From CAVSPO01 sp963730005 (GTDB taxonomy: Bacteria > Actinomycetota > Actinomycetes > Propionibacteriales > Propionibacteriaceae), in NCBI GenBank assembly GCA_963730005.1, contig CAVSPO010000015.1:62001-126000 (forward strand): a stretch of DNA of 64,000 nucleotides. The letters run 5' to 3'. Of the stretch, positions 8,369-18,333 are shown piece by piece (within the stretch, counting starts at the first letter, position 1; the number at the start of each line of letters is the position of its first letter). A program made the position numbers and the translations under genes. The notes below the pieces were generated by a model, which made no database searches, was not told the DNA's origin, and saw only the letters and a program-made list of their open reading frames with translations.

Positions 8369-9847
8369 TCAAACGACCAGGAACGGCTGCAAGTCACCGG
8401 CAAGATCCGGGTTCACCCGAGCCACGATCCGTGTGCCGTCGCCGGTGTGCTCGGTGGTGACGAGCTCCCCGTGTCGGTGGATCCGGTCAACGAGGTCACC
8501 TCGGTCCCAGGGAATCAGCACCGTCACCGGGACCTGCGGCTGCGGCAGCCGGGCCTCGATCACAGCACGTAGCTCCGAGAGGCCCTCGCCGGTCTTCGCC
8601 GAGACAAACACCGCCTCCGCGTAGTTGCTGCGCAACATGGCGAGAGTCTGCGGATCAGCTTGGTCGATCTTGTTGATCACCAACTGCTCCGGCTGTTCAG
8701 CGGCATGGATCTGGGCCAGCACCTCGTGCACCGCCGCGATCTGACCCAGCGGATCAGGGTCCGACCCGTCCACCACGTGCACCAACAAATCGGCCATGGT
8801 CGACTCCTCCAATGTCGACCGGAAAGCCTCGATCAGGTCTGTTGGCAAGTGCCGGACGAAACCCACCGTGTCGGTGAGCGTGTAGACACGCCCGTCGGCC
8901 GTGGTGGCGCGCCGGGTGGTGGGATCGAGGGTGGCGAACAGTGCGTTCTCCACCATCACCCCCGCATCGGTGAGCCGGTTCAGCAGCGAGCTCTTGCCCG
9001 CGTTGGTGTAGCCGACGATGGCTACCGACGGGATCGATTCGCGGCGCCGGCCGGACCGTTTGATCTCGCGGGTGGACGCCATGTCGCGTAGCCGGCGGCG
9101 CAACACGGCCACCCGGCTGTTGATCCGGCGCCGATTTGTCTCGATTCGGGTCTCACCAGGACCGCGCCCGCCGATTCCGACACCGCCCGAGGCGCGACCA
9201 CCCACCTGACGCGACAGGCTGGTGCCCCAGCCACGCAGGCGCTGCTTCAGATACTGCAGCTGAGCCAACTCGACCTGGGTCTTGCCCTCGACGCTCTGGG
9301 CATGTTGGGCGAAGATGTCCAGGATCAAGGCAGTGCGATCCACCACCTTGACGCCTACCCGGTCCTCCAGGTTGCGCAGCTGCGCGGGAGTCAACTCTCC
9401 GTCGCAGATCACCGTGTCCGCGCCCAGCGCAGCGACCACGTCGCGAACCTCGTCCACCTTGCCGCGACCGATGTAGGTCGCGGGATCGGGCTTGTGTCGA
9501 CGCTGCATCAGCCCATCGAGCACCTGGGAGCCGGCGGTCTCCGCGAGCGCCTTGAGCTCTGTCATGGCGTTGTCGGCATCTTCCTGGGTGCCATCGGTCC
9601 ACACCCCCACCAGCACCACGCGTTCCAGCTGCAGCCCCCGGTACTCGACCTGGCTGATGTCCGCCACCTCGGTGGACATGCCCGGCACCCGTCGTAACGA
9701 CAGGCGCGCGGCCAGGTCAAGGTCGCCGGCCGTGGGCTCAGCCTCTTCGGGGTCAGGTGCGTCCGGGTCGAACAAAACACCGTCGTCGAGGTCGTCCAGC
9801 TCGTGCTCGATGTGGTCGTTGGCGTTGTCGCCGTCTTTGTGCGTCAC
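8369..9847 (-). CDS. hflX: GTPase HflX
   Basis: Ribosome-associated GTPase that splits stalled 70S ribosomes. 492 aa from the GTG at 9847, which overlaps the dapF stop (GTGA). That coupling is why I prefer it to an upstream in-frame ATG. Seen: HflX N-terminal domain with ATYIGRGKVDEV and VICDGELTPAQLRNLE, the glycine-rich GGRGPGETRIETNRRRI linker, G1 VGYTNAGKSSLLNRLT, G3 DTVGF, G4 NKID, G5 SAKTGEG. An acidic N-terminal tail (~60 residues) precedes the conserved domain. Confidence 0.95.
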   Translation of the reverse strand: MTHKDGDNANDHIEHELDDLDDGVLFDPDAPDPEEAEPTAGDLDLAARLSLRRVPGMSTEVADISQVEYRGLQLERVVLVGVWTDGTQEDADNAMTELKALAETAGSQVLDGLMQRRHKPDPATYIGRGKVDEVRDVVAALGADTVICDGELTPAQLRNLEDRVGVKVVDRTALILDIFAQHAQSVEGKTQVELAQLQYLKQRLRGWGTSLSRQVGGRASGGVGIGGRGPGETRIETNRRRINSRVAVLRRRLRDMASTREIKRSGRRRESIPSVAIVGYTNAGKSSLLNRLTDAGVMVENALFATLDPTTRRATTADGRVYTLTDTVGFVRHLPTDLIEAFRSTLEESTMADLLVHVVDGSDPDPLGQIAAVHEVLAQIHAAEQPEQLVINKIDQADPQTLAMLRSNYAEAVFVSAKTGEGLSELRAVIEARLPQPQVPVTVLIPWDRGDLVDRIHRHGELVTTEHTGDGTRIVARVNPDLAGDLQPFLVV

Positions 9848-10686
9848 AGTTGATCGGGAACCTCCACGTCGCCACGAGCGACGATCACTGCAGGCCCGGT
9901 GAGGAAGGCCTGCCCAGCGGTGATTTCGACATGCAGGCGGCCGCCTGGCACGTCCACGGTCCAAGTGCCGTCGGGCTCCCCCATCCGGGCCGCTTGAGCA
10001 GCAGCTGTCGCCACCACTCCAGTGCCGCAGGAATGAGTCTCGCCGGAGCCCCTTTCAAACACCCTCAGCCGCAGGTGACGATCGCCCACAACGTTGACGA
10101 ACTCCACGTTGCTGCCCCGCGGATGGCGGGCAGGATCGAACGTGGGGGCCCGCGAGAGGTCCAGCTCGGCGATCGGCTCGTCCTGGAAAGTCACCAGGTG
10201 CGGGTTGCCCACGTCGACGGGCCAGGCCCGCCAACTGCCTTGGCCGGTCTCGACGACTGCGGGTTCGCCGCAGACCACAACGGGTCCCATGTCCAGTCGG
10301 ACCTGCCCCTCGGTGAGGGGCCACACCCGACGCAGGCCGGCGCGGGTGGCCACATCCAACCACCCGGAGTCGCCCGGACGCGAGGTAGGCGTGGCCATCC
10401 CCTCCGCGAGCAGAAATCGTGTGAAGACGCGTAAACCGTTGCCGCACATTTCCGCGACCGAACCGTCGGAGTTGCGATAGTCCATGAACCAGAGGCCTGG
10501 ATCACCCTGCCATTCAGGCATCTCACCTGCACGGACGGCGCGCAGGATGCCATCCCCACCGATGCCGAAGCGACGGTCGCACAGGAACCGGACCTGTTGC
10601 TCGGTGACCTCACCCACCTCGCTGCCGGCGAGCAGGATGAAGTCGTTGCCAGTCCCATGCCCTTTGGCGAACCTCCAGCTGCTCAT
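9844..10686 (-). CDS. dapF: Diaminopimelate epimerase
   Basis: Interconverts LL- and meso-diaminopimelate for lysine and peptidoglycan synthesis. 280 aa from ATG 10686 (GGAAC upstream); an upstream in-frame start at 10716 is less likely. Seen: FAKGHGTGNDFILL at the N-terminus, RNSDGSVAEMCGNGLRVF with catalytic Cys81, and ETHSCGTGVVA with catalytic Cys220. It is sandwiched between miaA (39 nt upstream) and hflX (4-nt overlap), the usual actinobacterial order. Confidence 0.95.
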   Translation of the reverse strand: MSSWRFAKGHGTGNDFILLAGSEVGEVTEQQVRFLCDRRFGIGGDGILRAVRAGEMPEWQGDPGLWFMDYRNSDGSVAEMCGNGLRVFTRFLLAEGMATPTSRPGDSGWLDVATRAGLRRVWPLTEGQVRLDMGPVVVCGEPAVVETGQGSWRAWPVDVGNPHLVTFQDEPIAELDLSRAPTFDPARHPRGSNVEFVNVVGDRHLRLRVFERGSGETHSCGTGVVATAAAQAARMGEPDGTWTVDVPGGRLHVEITAGQAFLTGPAVIVARGDVEVPDQL

Positions 10687-10725
10687 GAGTTCCAGTGTTG
10701 CACGCCCCTCGGACACCGGGCCGCG

Positions 10726-11658
10726 CTAGCTCGCTCGCCCATGGTCGAGGGCCGCCGTGGCAATGATCGCGGACGCGCTCGGGTCATCGTGCTCGATCCA
10801 CCGGATCCTCGGGTCTCGACGGAACCAGCCGAGCTGCTTGCGAGCGAACCGGCGGGTGCCGTCCACGGTTGCTTGTCTGGATTCCTCCTCGGTCAAGACG
10901 CCAGCCAGGTGCTCCAGCACCTGCTGATAACCCAGTCCACGGGACGCCGTCACCCCCTCGCGCAGGCCTTCCGCGACCAGGCTTCGAACTTCGTCGACGA
11001 GACCGTCAGCCCACATTCGGTCGACCCGTAGCCGAATCCGCTCATCCATCAGCTTTCGCTCGATGTGCAGACCGAACTGGAGCACGTCCTCGAGTGCATA
11101 GCGATGCTCGGGCAGGTGCGGCGTGTGCACACCGTTGATCTCGATGATCTCCAGCGCACGAACGATGCGGCGACCGTTGCCGGGCAGGATCGCTGCAGCC
11201 GCCAGCGGCGACAACTCGGCCAGGACGGCGTGCAAGGCCGAAGCACCGACTCGCTCCAGTTCCGCCTCCCAGCGGGCACGCACCGCCGGGTCGGTCCCGG
11301 GGAAGTCGAATCTGTCGACAATCGCCCGCACGTACAGCGACGAACCACCCACCAGGATAGGAACCACACCGCAGGCCCTCAACTCGGCGATGGTACGACG
11401 CGCCATCTGCTGGAACTCGGCCACCGAAGCCGTCTGGGTGACGTCCATGATGTCGACCAGGTGATGCCGTGCGCGCGCCAGATCCTCGGGGCGGGGCTTG
11501 GCGGTGCCGATGTCCATGCCGCGGTAGACAAGCATGGAATCCGCATTGACGATCTCTGCCGCCTGCCCGGCAAGGACCAGTGCGTCGGCCACCGCAATCG
11601 CCAGCTCCGACTTGCCGCTCGCGGTCGGCCCCACAATGGCCAGCAATGGCAGGCCCAT
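10726..11658 (-). CDS. miaA: tRNA dimethylallyltransferase
   Basis: Adds a dimethylallyl group to A37 of tRNAs reading UNN codons, the substrate then used by MiaB. 310 aa from the ATG at 11658, two nt after the miaB stop. Seen: P-loop LLAIVGPTASGKSELA at residues 6-20, NADSMLVYRGMDIGTAKP, HHLVDIMDV, LVGGSSLYVRAI, and SRGLGYQQV toward the C-terminus. It forms an operon with miaB, dapF and hflX. Confidence 0.95.
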   Translation of the reverse strand: MGLPLLAIVGPTASGKSELAIAVADALVLAGQAAEIVNADSMLVYRGMDIGTAKPRPEDLARARHHLVDIMDVTQTASVAEFQQMARRTIAELRACGVVPILVGGSSLYVRAIVDRFDFPGTDPAVRARWEAELERVGASALHAVLAELSPLAAAAILPGNGRRIVRALEIIEINGVHTPHLPEHRYALEDVLQFGLHIERKLMDERIRLRVDRMWADGLVDEVRSLVAEGLREGVTASRGLGYQQVLEHLAGVLTEEESRQATVDGTRRFARKQLGWFRRDPRIRWIEHDDPSASAIIATAALDHGRAS

Positions 11659-11660
11659 GA

Positions 11661-13124
11661 TCAGGTCCTGCGCGTGGGCAGACCAAGCTGCGCCGGCCCG
11701 CCGCGACGGGCTTCCCAAGCGTCCCCGCCCCGGGTGCGCGTCAGATTGTGCAGGCCCGCGTCTGCCAGCAGGTCATGTGGAGCGGCATGGGTGATCTCCA
11801 CCTCCGCCAGGTCACCCGGGCGCGGCCGCAGCGCCAGCACCTCGGGGACTCTCACGTGCACAAGCCTGTTGTCGCGGGCGCGCCCGGACATCCGCCCGGT
11901 CTGGGCGTCCTTGCTGCCTTCCCCATCGGCGAACATCACCTCCAGCCGCTGCCCCACCAGCTCACGGTTCTGCTGCCATCCGATGTCGTTGATCAGTGGC
12001 ACCAGTCGTTCATAGCGAGTCTGCATCACGGCTCGCGGTATCTGGTCAGGCATGGTGGCTGCTGGTGTGCCCGGACGAGTGGAATAAAGGAACGTGTATG
12101 CGCTGGCGAACCTCGCCTCAGCCACGACGTCCAGGGTGGCCTGGAAGTCCTGTTCGGTCTCACCGGGAAACCCGACGATCAGATCGGTCGTGATGGCGGC
12201 CTGGGGCATCGCGTCCCGCACCCGCCGCAAGATGTCCAGATATCGCTCCGCGCGATAAGGCCGCTTCATCCGTCGCAACACCTCGTCCGATCCGGATTGC
12301 AGCGGCATGTGCAACTGGTGCATGACGTTGGGCGTCTCGGCCATGGCCTCGATGACGTCATCGGTGAAGTCCTTGGGGTGCGGAGATGTGAAGCGCACCC
12401 GCCGCAACCCTTCGATGGACCCGCAGGCTCGAAGCAGCTTCGAGAAGGCCTGCCGGTCACCAAATTCGACGCCGTAAGTGTTCACGTTCTGGCCGAGCAG
12501 CGTCACCTCCTGTACGCCCTGATCCACCAGGGTGCGGATCTCCCGCAGGATCTGCTCCGGCTGACGGTCGATCTCCTTGCCTCGCACTGCAGGCACGATG
12601 CAATAGGTGCACGAGTTGTTGCATCCAACGCTGATCGAAACCCAGGCGGCGTAGGCAGACTCCCGATGAGTGGGGAGATCGGACGGGAAGGTTTCCAACG
12701 CCTCCCGAATCTCCACCTGGCTGGCCTGTTGCACCTTGGCGCGCTCCAGAAGGACCGGCAGCGCCCCCATGTTGTTGGTGCCGAACACCACGTCCACCCA
12801 AGGCGCCTTCGCCACCAGCAGGTCACGATCCTTCTGCGCCATGCAGCCGCCGACCGCCAGCTGCATTCCGGGGTGGCGAGCCTTCACACTGGCCATGTGG
12901 CCGAGATTGCCGTACAGCCTGTTGTCCGCATTCTCACGCACTGCGCAGGTGTTGAACACCACGACGTCGGCGACAGGAAACCCCTTGTCGTCGCGGTTCT
13001 CAGGCACGTAGCCAGCGCTCTCGAGCACCCCGGCGATGCGCTCGGAGTCGTGCTCGTTCATCTGACACCCGTAGGTGACCACCTGGTAGGTGCGGGCTGG
13101 GGGCACGGACATTGAATTCGTCAT
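11661..13124 (-). CDS. miaB: tRNA-2-methylthio-N6-dimethylallyladenosine synthase
   Basis: Radical-SAM methylthiotransferase that adds CH3-S to i6A37 of tRNA. 487 aa from ATG 13124. N-terminal UPF0004 cluster cysteines are Cys20, Cys60 and Cys94; the radical-SAM motif is Cys168, Cys172 and Cys175 (CNNSCTYC); a C-terminal TRAM domain (~370-445) is followed by a basic tail. An alternative ATG at 13112 would remove four residues. It heads the miaB-miaA-dapF-hflX run and is divergent from gluA. A TACAGT -10-like hexamer lies about ten nt upstream. Confidence 0.95.
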   Translation of the reverse strand: MTNSMSVPPARTYQVVTYGCQMNEHDSERIAGVLESAGYVPENRDDKGFPVADVVVFNTCAVRENADNRLYGNLGHMASVKARHPGMQLAVGGCMAQKDRDLLVAKAPWVDVVFGTNNMGALPVLLERAKVQQASQVEIREALETFPSDLPTHRESAYAAWVSISVGCNNSCTYCIVPAVRGKEIDRQPEQILREIRTLVDQGVQEVTLLGQNVNTYGVEFGDRQAFSKLLRACGSIEGLRRVRFTSPHPKDFTDDVIEAMAETPNVMHQLHMPLQSGSDEVLRRMKRPYRAERYLDILRRVRDAMPQAAITTDLIVGFPGETEQDFQATLDVVAEARFASAYTFLYSTRPGTPAATMPDQIPRAVMQTRYERLVPLINDIGWQQNRELVGQRLEVMFADGEGSKDAQTGRMSGRARDNRLVHVRVPEVLALRPRPGDLAEVEITHAAPHDLLADAGLHNLTRTRGGDAWEARRGGPAQLGLPTRRT

Positions 13125-13285
13125 GGCGGCACACACTGTACCGGGATCGTGCCGGGTGCCAGCATCGCCAGCAAGGCGGCTGGGACCGGCCACCAGGGGG
13201 GTGCTCGGGCTCCACCGGAACTGAATTCGAGAAAAGATCCGGCACCAGACAGCGGAACAGTTCGGCGCCAACGCCACGACTGCCC

Positions 13286-13291
13286 TAATCT
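13286..13291 (+). promoter_or_regulatory. -10 element, leaderless promoter of gluA
   Basis: TAATCT, seven nt before the ATG at 13299. It drives the gluABCD operon. Confidence 0.5.
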
Positions 13292-13298
13292 ACGGCCT

Positions 13299-14099
13299 AT
13301 GAGCCAAGAGCAAAACGCGTCTGAGGCAAGAGCGGCAGATGCTGGTGGCACCTCTCGTGCCCACGAAGGCACTGTCGTCTTGCATGGCGTCAACAAGTAT
13401 TTCGGCGAGAACCACGTGCTCAAGGACATCGACCTGGTGGTCAAACCGGGCGAGGTCGTCGTGGTGCTGGGGCCTTCGGGCTCCGGGAAGTCGACGCTGT
13501 GCCGCACGATCAACCGGCTTGAACCGATTCAGTCAGGCGACATCTACATCGCGGGGCAGTTGCTGCCGGAAGAAGGCAAGGGGCTTGCGGATCTGCGCGC
13601 CGAGGTCGGAATGGTGTTCCAGAGCTTCAACCTGTTCGCGCACAAGACCATCCTCGACAACGTCACACTCGGGCCCATCAAGGTTCGCAAGATGAGCGCC
13701 AAGGCCGCCGAGGAAAAGGGGATGGCGTTGCTGACCCGGGTGGGGGTCGCCGACCAGGCCAAGAAGTACCCCGCCCAGTTGTCCGGCGGGCAGCAGCAGC
13801 GCGTCGCCATCGCCAGGGCCTTGGCCATGGATCCCAAAGTCATGCTGTTCGACGAGCCCACCTCGGCGCTTGACCCCGAGATGATCAACGAGGTCCTTGA
13901 CGTCATGATCGCGTTGGCCCAGCAAGGCATGACCATGATCGTGATCACCCACGAGATGGGGTTCGCCCGCAAGGCTGCCGACCGGGTGGTGTTCATGGCG
14001 GACGGCCGAATCATGGAGCAGAACGAACCCGACCAGTTCTTCACGAACCCCCAGACCGACCGCGCCAAGGACTTCTTGTCCAAACTGATCACCCACTGA
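13299..14099 (+). CDS. gluA: Glutamate ABC transporter ATP-binding protein
   Basis: ATPase of a polar amino acid (glutamate-type) importer, 266 aa. Seen: Walker A VLGPSGSGKSTLCRTINRLE, Q-loop VGMVFQSFNLFAHKT, ABC signature LSGGQQQRVAIARALA, Walker B VMLFDEPTSALDPE, switch His in VITHEMGF. The first ~25 residues are a polar extension. Start ATG 13299 is set by a -10 hexamer seven nt upstream. First gene of gluABCD, divergent from miaB. Substrate is inferred from similarity to GluABCD of corynebacteria. Confidence 0.93.
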   Translation: MSQEQNASEARAADAGGTSRAHEGTVVLHGVNKYFGENHVLKDIDLVVKPGEVVVVLGPSGSGKSTLCRTINRLEPIQSGDIYIAGQLLPEEGKGLADLRAEVGMVFQSFNLFAHKTILDNVTLGPIKVRKMSAKAAEEKGMALLTRVGVADQAKKYPAQLSGGQQQRVAIARALAMDPKVMLFDEPTSALDPEMINEVLDVMIALAQQGMTMIVITHEMGFARKAADRVVFMADGRIMEQNEPDQFFTNPQTDRAKDFLSKLITH

Positions 14100-14152
14100 C
14101 GGGTCGGCCAGCACCAGCACTCCGGCCATCCGGCCACAACGAAAGGCATCTG

Positions 14153-14983
14153 ATGAAGCGTTTGAAGTCAATCCTTGTCATCGGCACCGCGGTGGCGCTG
14201 TCGGCCACCCTGTCCGCCTGCGGCGGGGGCTCCACTGGGGCGGGCGACGAGAAGATCGCCATTGGCGTCAAGTTCGACCAGCCTGGCACCAGCCTCAAGG
14301 TGGGCAGCGAGCTCAAGGGGTTCGACGCCGACGTCGCCCGCTACGTCGCCAAGGAATTTGGCTTTGAGGCCAACCAGATCGATTTCAAGGAGTCAGTGTC
14401 CTCCCAGCGCGAGACCATGCTCGCTTCCGACCAGGTGAAGTTCGTCATTGGAACTTACTCGATCACACCCGCCCGCGCCGAGAAGGTGACCTTCGCGGGT
14501 CCCTACTTCATCGCCGGTCAGGACCTGCTGGTGCGAGCCGACGAAACCTCCATCACCGGTCCCGAATCGCTGAACGGCAAGAAGCTCTGCTCAGTCACCG
14601 GTTCCACATCGGCCCAGAAGATCAAGGACACCTACGCCAACGAGGTGGACCTGACCGAGATGGACAGCTACTCCAAGTGCGTGCAGTCGCTGGCCGGCGG
14701 CCAGATCGATGCTGTCACCACGGACAACGCGATCCTCGCCGGCTATGCCGCTCAGTCGCAGTACCAGGGCAAGGTCAAGATGATCGGCAAGCCGTTCACT
14801 TCCGAGCTGTACGGCGTCGGCATCAAGAAGGGTGAGTTGGAGACCTGCCAGAAGGTGAACACGGCCCTTGAGAAGATGGTCAGCAGCGGCGATTGGCAGA
14901 AGGCCGTCGAAGCGAACTTCTCCGCCGGTGGCTTCCAGATCGACGAGACCGTCAACCCGCCCAAGCCGGCTGAATGCAAGTAA
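14153..14983 (+). CDS. gluB: Glutamate ABC transporter substrate-binding lipoprotein
   Basis: Extracytoplasmic solute-binding protein of family 3, 276 aa. Signal peptide with basic start MKRLK, a hydrophobic core and lipobox LSAC (lipidated Cys23). Mature protein: IAIGVKFDQPGTS, the GFDADVARYVAKEFGF signature, IGTYSITPARAEKVTFAGPYF, and a disulphide-type Cys pair. Binds the amino acid outside the membrane for GluCD. A very stable hairpin follows the stop. Confidence 0.93.
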   Translation: MKRLKSILVIGTAVALSATLSACGGGSTGAGDEKIAIGVKFDQPGTSLKVGSELKGFDADVARYVAKEFGFEANQIDFKESVSSQRETMLASDQVKFVIGTYSITPARAEKVTFAGPYFIAGQDLLVRADETSITGPESLNGKKLCSVTGSTSAQKIKDTYANEVDLTEMDSYSKCVQSLAGGQIDAVTTDNAILAGYAAQSQYQGKVKMIGKPFTSELYGVGIKKGELETCQKVNTALEKMVSSGDWQKAVEANFSAGGFQIDETVNPPKPAECK

Positions 14984-14997
14984 TCCTGGCAATCCTC

Positions 14998-15035
14998 GAC
15001 GGGCCGCACCGGCTCATCGGCCGGTGCGGCCCGTC
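14998..15035 (+). terminator. Intra-operon hairpin between gluB and gluC
   Basis: Perfect 15-bp stem (14998-15012 with 15021-15035) and 8-nt loop, with no U-tract after it. Such hairpins after binding-protein genes commonly protect the upstream mRNA or partly terminate, giving more binding protein than permease. Confidence 0.7.
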
Positions 15036-15092
15036 GTGGCCAGGTGAGCCTGGAACCACAGCCCACTCCACAACTGGTGTCAAAGGAGGTCA

Positions 15093-15779
15093 ATGATGCA
15101 GGGTTTCGCCGAGCTTTTTGCCCAGTTCGACGTCCTCAGCGCGGTCAGAATGACGCTCCTGCTCTCTGTTCTCAGCATGATCGGCTCGCTCATCCTGGGC
15201 ATCATCGTCGCAGTGATGCGCGTCAGCCCGATCGGCGTTTTTCAGCGCTTTGCCGCAGGTTGGGTCTCGTTGTGGCTGAACATCCCGCTGACCTTGATCG
15301 CCTTCTTCTGCTTCTTCGCACTGTTCCTGCTGATGGGCGTGAAGTTGTTGCCCGACAGCGCGACAAACGCGCAGCATGCTGTTGCGTGGGGTGTCGTTGC
15401 CATGTCGATCTACCACTCCACGTTCGTCGCTGAGGCCATTCGATCCGGCATCAACACTGTCCCGCTTGGCCAGGCGGAGGCCGCCCGTGCCATCGGGCTG
15501 ACCTTCGGACAGAGCCTTCGGGAGGTCATCCTGCCCCAGGCGATGCGTGGCGCAATCGCGCCGCTTGGCAACGCGGCGATCGCCCTGACGAAGAACACCA
15601 CGGTTCTTGCCACCCTGAGCGTGGCTGAGATGAGCAACATGATGAGCTACATGCTTGACCAGCGGATCGATCTGATTACCCAGATCTTCGCGTTGATGGC
15701 CGGCATCTTCGTCTTGATGACACTGCCCATGGGCATCTTCTTCACCTGGTGGAGCAAGAAGATGGCGGTGGCGCGATGA
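15093..15779 (+). CDS. gluC: Glutamate ABC transporter permease GluC
   Basis: Inner-membrane permease of the His/Glu/Gln family, 228 aa, about five membrane segments. The EAA cytoplasmic loop EAARAIGLTFGQSLREVILPQAMR (~residues 132-155) docks the ATPase. A strong AAAGGAGG at 15082-15089 fixes the ATG at 15093. The stop overlaps the gluD start (ATGA), indicating coupled translation. Confidence 0.92.
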   Translation: MMQGFAELFAQFDVLSAVRMTLLLSVLSMIGSLILGIIVAVMRVSPIGVFQRFAAGWVSLWLNIPLTLIAFFCFFALFLLMGVKLLPDSATNAQHAVAWGVVAMSIYHSTFVAEAIRSGINTVPLGQAEAARAIGLTFGQSLREVILPQAMRGAIAPLGNAAIALTKNTTVLATLSVAEMSNMMSYMLDQRIDLITQIFALMAGIFVLMTLPMGIFFTWWSKKMAVAR

Positions 15780-16729
15780 CTGCACCTTCCGTCCTGTTCG
15801 ACTCCCCCGGCCCCAAAGCCCGTCGCCGGCACCGGATCATCGGTGTCGCCGGAAGTATCGTCCTGGTCGGTTTTCTGGCGTGGCTGGTGTGGCAGTTGCG
15901 AGCGCAGCTGGCACCCGTCAAGTGGCAGCCGATGTCGATGGCCGACACCTGGACCTACTACCTGCTGCCCGGCCTGATCAACACACTCAAGGCAGCGGCT
16001 CTATCGATCCTGTTCGCTCTGGGACTGGGCCTACTGCTCGGTCTGGGACGCTTGTCATCCGCAAGAGCGCTCAACTGGCTTGCCTCTGTGCTGGTGGAGT
16101 TCTTCCGCAGTGTCCCGGTGCTGATGATGATGATTTTCAGCAACGCGCTGTACATCCAGCTCGGCTGGTTCGACGGCGAGACCCGGCCCTTGGCAGGTGT
16201 AGTCACCGGACTCACGCTGTACAACGGCGCAGTCATCGCCGAGTTGATTCGATCCGGAGTTCATTCACTGCCCAATGGGCAACGCGAGGCGGGTATCGCC
16301 ATCGGCATGACTCGCAGCCAGACGCTGATGCTGATCCTGCTTCCCCAAGCGATCAGCGCCATGCTGCCGTCCTTGGTGGCTCAGCTGATCGTTGTGCTCA
16401 AGGACACCACCCTCGGTTACATGATCACCTACCCTGATCTGCTGCGAAACGCCCAGAACATCGATGCCGTCTACGGCAACATCGTGGTCGACTTCATCGT
16501 CGCAGGAGCCATCTTCTACCTCCTCAACTGGGCCCTCACCAGGTTGGCCGGTTGGTTGGAGAGCTGGCTCCGCACCCGTCGCGCTGCCAGCACGAACGAA
16601 GCCGAAGAGCAGGAAGTGGCGATGGCCACCCGCAACCCCGCGCTCGGGCCCATGTACAACGCCGTGGACCAGCACGAGCAGCACCAGCTGGAGCACCCGC
16701 AACAGCGCTCCTTCTTCAACCGCGACTGA
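15776..16729 (+). CDS. gluD: Glutamate ABC transporter permease GluD
   Basis: Second permease subunit, 317 aa from ATG 15776, which overlaps the gluC stop. It has an N-terminal membrane span near residues 22-42, then the conserved permease core with EAA loop REAGIAIGMTRSQTLMLILLPQAI. A hydrophilic tail of ~45 residues rich in Glu, Gln and His follows the last span, as in corynebacterial GluD. Last gene of the operon, followed by a bidirectional terminator. Confidence 0.92.
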   Translation: MTAPSVLFDSPGPKARRRHRIIGVAGSIVLVGFLAWLVWQLRAQLAPVKWQPMSMADTWTYYLLPGLINTLKAAALSILFALGLGLLLGLGRLSSARALNWLASVLVEFFRSVPVLMMMIFSNALYIQLGWFDGETRPLAGVVTGLTLYNGAVIAELIRSGVHSLPNGQREAGIAIGMTRSQTLMLILLPQAISAMLPSLVAQLIVVLKDTTLGYMITYPDLLRNAQNIDAVYGNIVVDFIVAGAIFYLLNWALTRLAGWLESWLRTRRAASTNEAEEQEVAMATRNPALGPMYNAVDQHEQHQLEHPQQRSFFNRD

Positions 16730-16744
16730 GTGGGGAAAGTCCCT

Positions 16745-16775
16745 CGCCCTCTACCGGCCTGACCGGTAGAGGGCG
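16745..16775. terminator. Bidirectional terminator between gluD and rny
   Basis: Perfect 13-bp stem (16745-16757 with 16763-16775), 5-nt loop, followed by ATTTG. It sits between the convergent gluD and rny. Confidence 0.8.
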
Positions 16776-16827
16776 ATTTGCTGCCCTCAGCAATGGGTCG
16801 CGACCCGGTCGACGCTGGCACGCCGGA

Positions 16828-18333
16828 TCAGCGGGCCAGCTCCGTGGCACGAGACTCGCGCACCACGGTGATGCGGATGTTGCCCGGATAGGTGAGTTCC
16901 GCCTCGACCTCGTGCGCGATGTCACGGGCCAAGGCGAAGGACTCCATGTCGTCGACAAGTTCGGGACACACCATCACGCGCACCTCGCGGCCGGCCTGCA
17001 TGGCGAACACCCGATCGACACCCGGGTGCGCTCCTGCGATCTTCTCCAGCCGCTCGAGCCGATGAACGTAGCTTTCCAGGCTCTCACGCCGAGCACCCGG
17101 CCGCGAGCCCGAAATCGCGTCTGCCGCCTGGGTGATGACGGCCTCCACGTACTCCTGGGGTACCTCATTGTGATGCGAAGCGATGGCGTTGACGATCTCG
17201 GGGCCCTCGCCATGGCGCCGAGCCAAGTCCGCACCCTCCAGCGCGTGTGAACCCTCGCCGCTGGCTGTGAACCCCTTACCGATGTCGTGCAGAAAAGCTG
17301 CCCGGCGGCAACTGTGCACATCCAGCCCCAGCTCCGCGGCAATCAGCCCCGCGATGCGTCCGCATTCGACCATGTGGGCCAAGACGTTCTGCCCGAAGGA
17401 GGTTCGGAATCGCAGCGCGCCGACAACCTCCGTCAGCGCCGGCTCAAGATCGGTTATCCCCAGCTCCGCCAACGCGTCCTCAGCCGCACGGGCACAGGAG
17501 TCGGCCACCCTGCTCTTGCTGCGCTCGTAGATCTCCTCGATGCGAGCAGGGTGGATCCGGCCATCTGCCACCAGCTCTGTCAGGGTCAAACGGGCGGTCT
17601 CTCGTCGGACAGGGTCGAAGCAGCTGAGGAGAACAGAACCGGGGGTGTCATCGATCATCACGTTGACGCCGGTCACCTGCTCGAAGGCGCGGATGTTGCG
17701 GCCTTCCCGACCAATGATGCGGCCCTTGAGCTCGTCATTGGGCAACTCAACGGTGGAGACGACGGATTCTGAGGTCTGCTCGGCAGCGACGCGCTGGATA
17801 GCGGTCGCAACGATGTCGCGAGCAATTCGGTCTGCATCGCGGCGAGCCTCGGCTTCAATCTCACGAGCCCGAACCAACGCACTGTGCCTGCTGTCTCGTT
17901 CGACCACCGCAAGCAACTCGGCGCGGGCTTGTTCGGCCGTCAGACCGGAAATACGCTCGAGCTCGGCGGTTGCTGCTTCCTGGCGATCGATCAGGGAGCG
18001 TTCTTGTTCGGCCAGTGCCATTCGATCCCGGTGTGCTTGAGCAGCGTCGCTGCGGACCGCTGCCCGATCGCTGCCGAGCTGCTCCTCCTGCTCCAGCAGG
18101 CGAGCTTCCCGGTTGTCGAGACCGGCTCGCCGAGCCTGAAGCTCCTCACGATCAGCCGCCAAGGCTGCCTCGGCCTGCATACGCGCGCTGGACAGGCTGA
18201 CGCTCTGCTCTGATGCAACACGCGCCAGCTCGCCGGCGCCAACTCGCCCGCGCCACACCATCAGGAGCACGCCGACAACGAGGACCAGCACCACCAGCAC
18301 GGCCACGACGAGGACGACGATCACTGGTTCCAT
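16828..18333 (-). CDS. rny: Ribonuclease Y
   Basis: Membrane-anchored endoribonuclease that initiates mRNA decay. 501 aa. One N-terminal membrane span (residues 4-27), a coiled coil to ~185, KH domain LPNDELKGRIIGREGRNIRAFEQVTG, and an HD phosphohydrolase domain with AAFLHDIGKG. ATG 18333 is preceded by AAAGGAGG (18338-18345), so I reject a longer upstream start. It is downstream of recA-recX on the same strand, with a 160-bp gap, and convergent with gluD. Confidence 0.94.
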   Translation of the reverse strand: MEPVIVVLVVAVLVVLVLVVGVLLMVWRGRVGAGELARVASEQSVSLSSARMQAEAALAADREELQARRAGLDNREARLLEQEEQLGSDRAAVRSDAAQAHRDRMALAEQERSLIDRQEAATAELERISGLTAEQARAELLAVVERDSRHSALVRAREIEAEARRDADRIARDIVATAIQRVAAEQTSESVVSTVELPNDELKGRIIGREGRNIRAFEQVTGVNVMIDDTPGSVLLSCFDPVRRETARLTLTELVADGRIHPARIEEIYERSKSRVADSCARAAEDALAELGITDLEPALTEVVGALRFRTSFGQNVLAHMVECGRIAGLIAAELGLDVHSCRRAAFLHDIGKGFTASGEGSHALEGADLARRHGEGPEIVNAIASHHNEVPQEYVEAVITQAADAISGSRPGARRESLESYVHRLERLEKIAGAHPGVDRVFAMQAGREVRVMVCPELVDDMESFALARDIAHEVEAELTYPGNIRITVVRESRATELAR

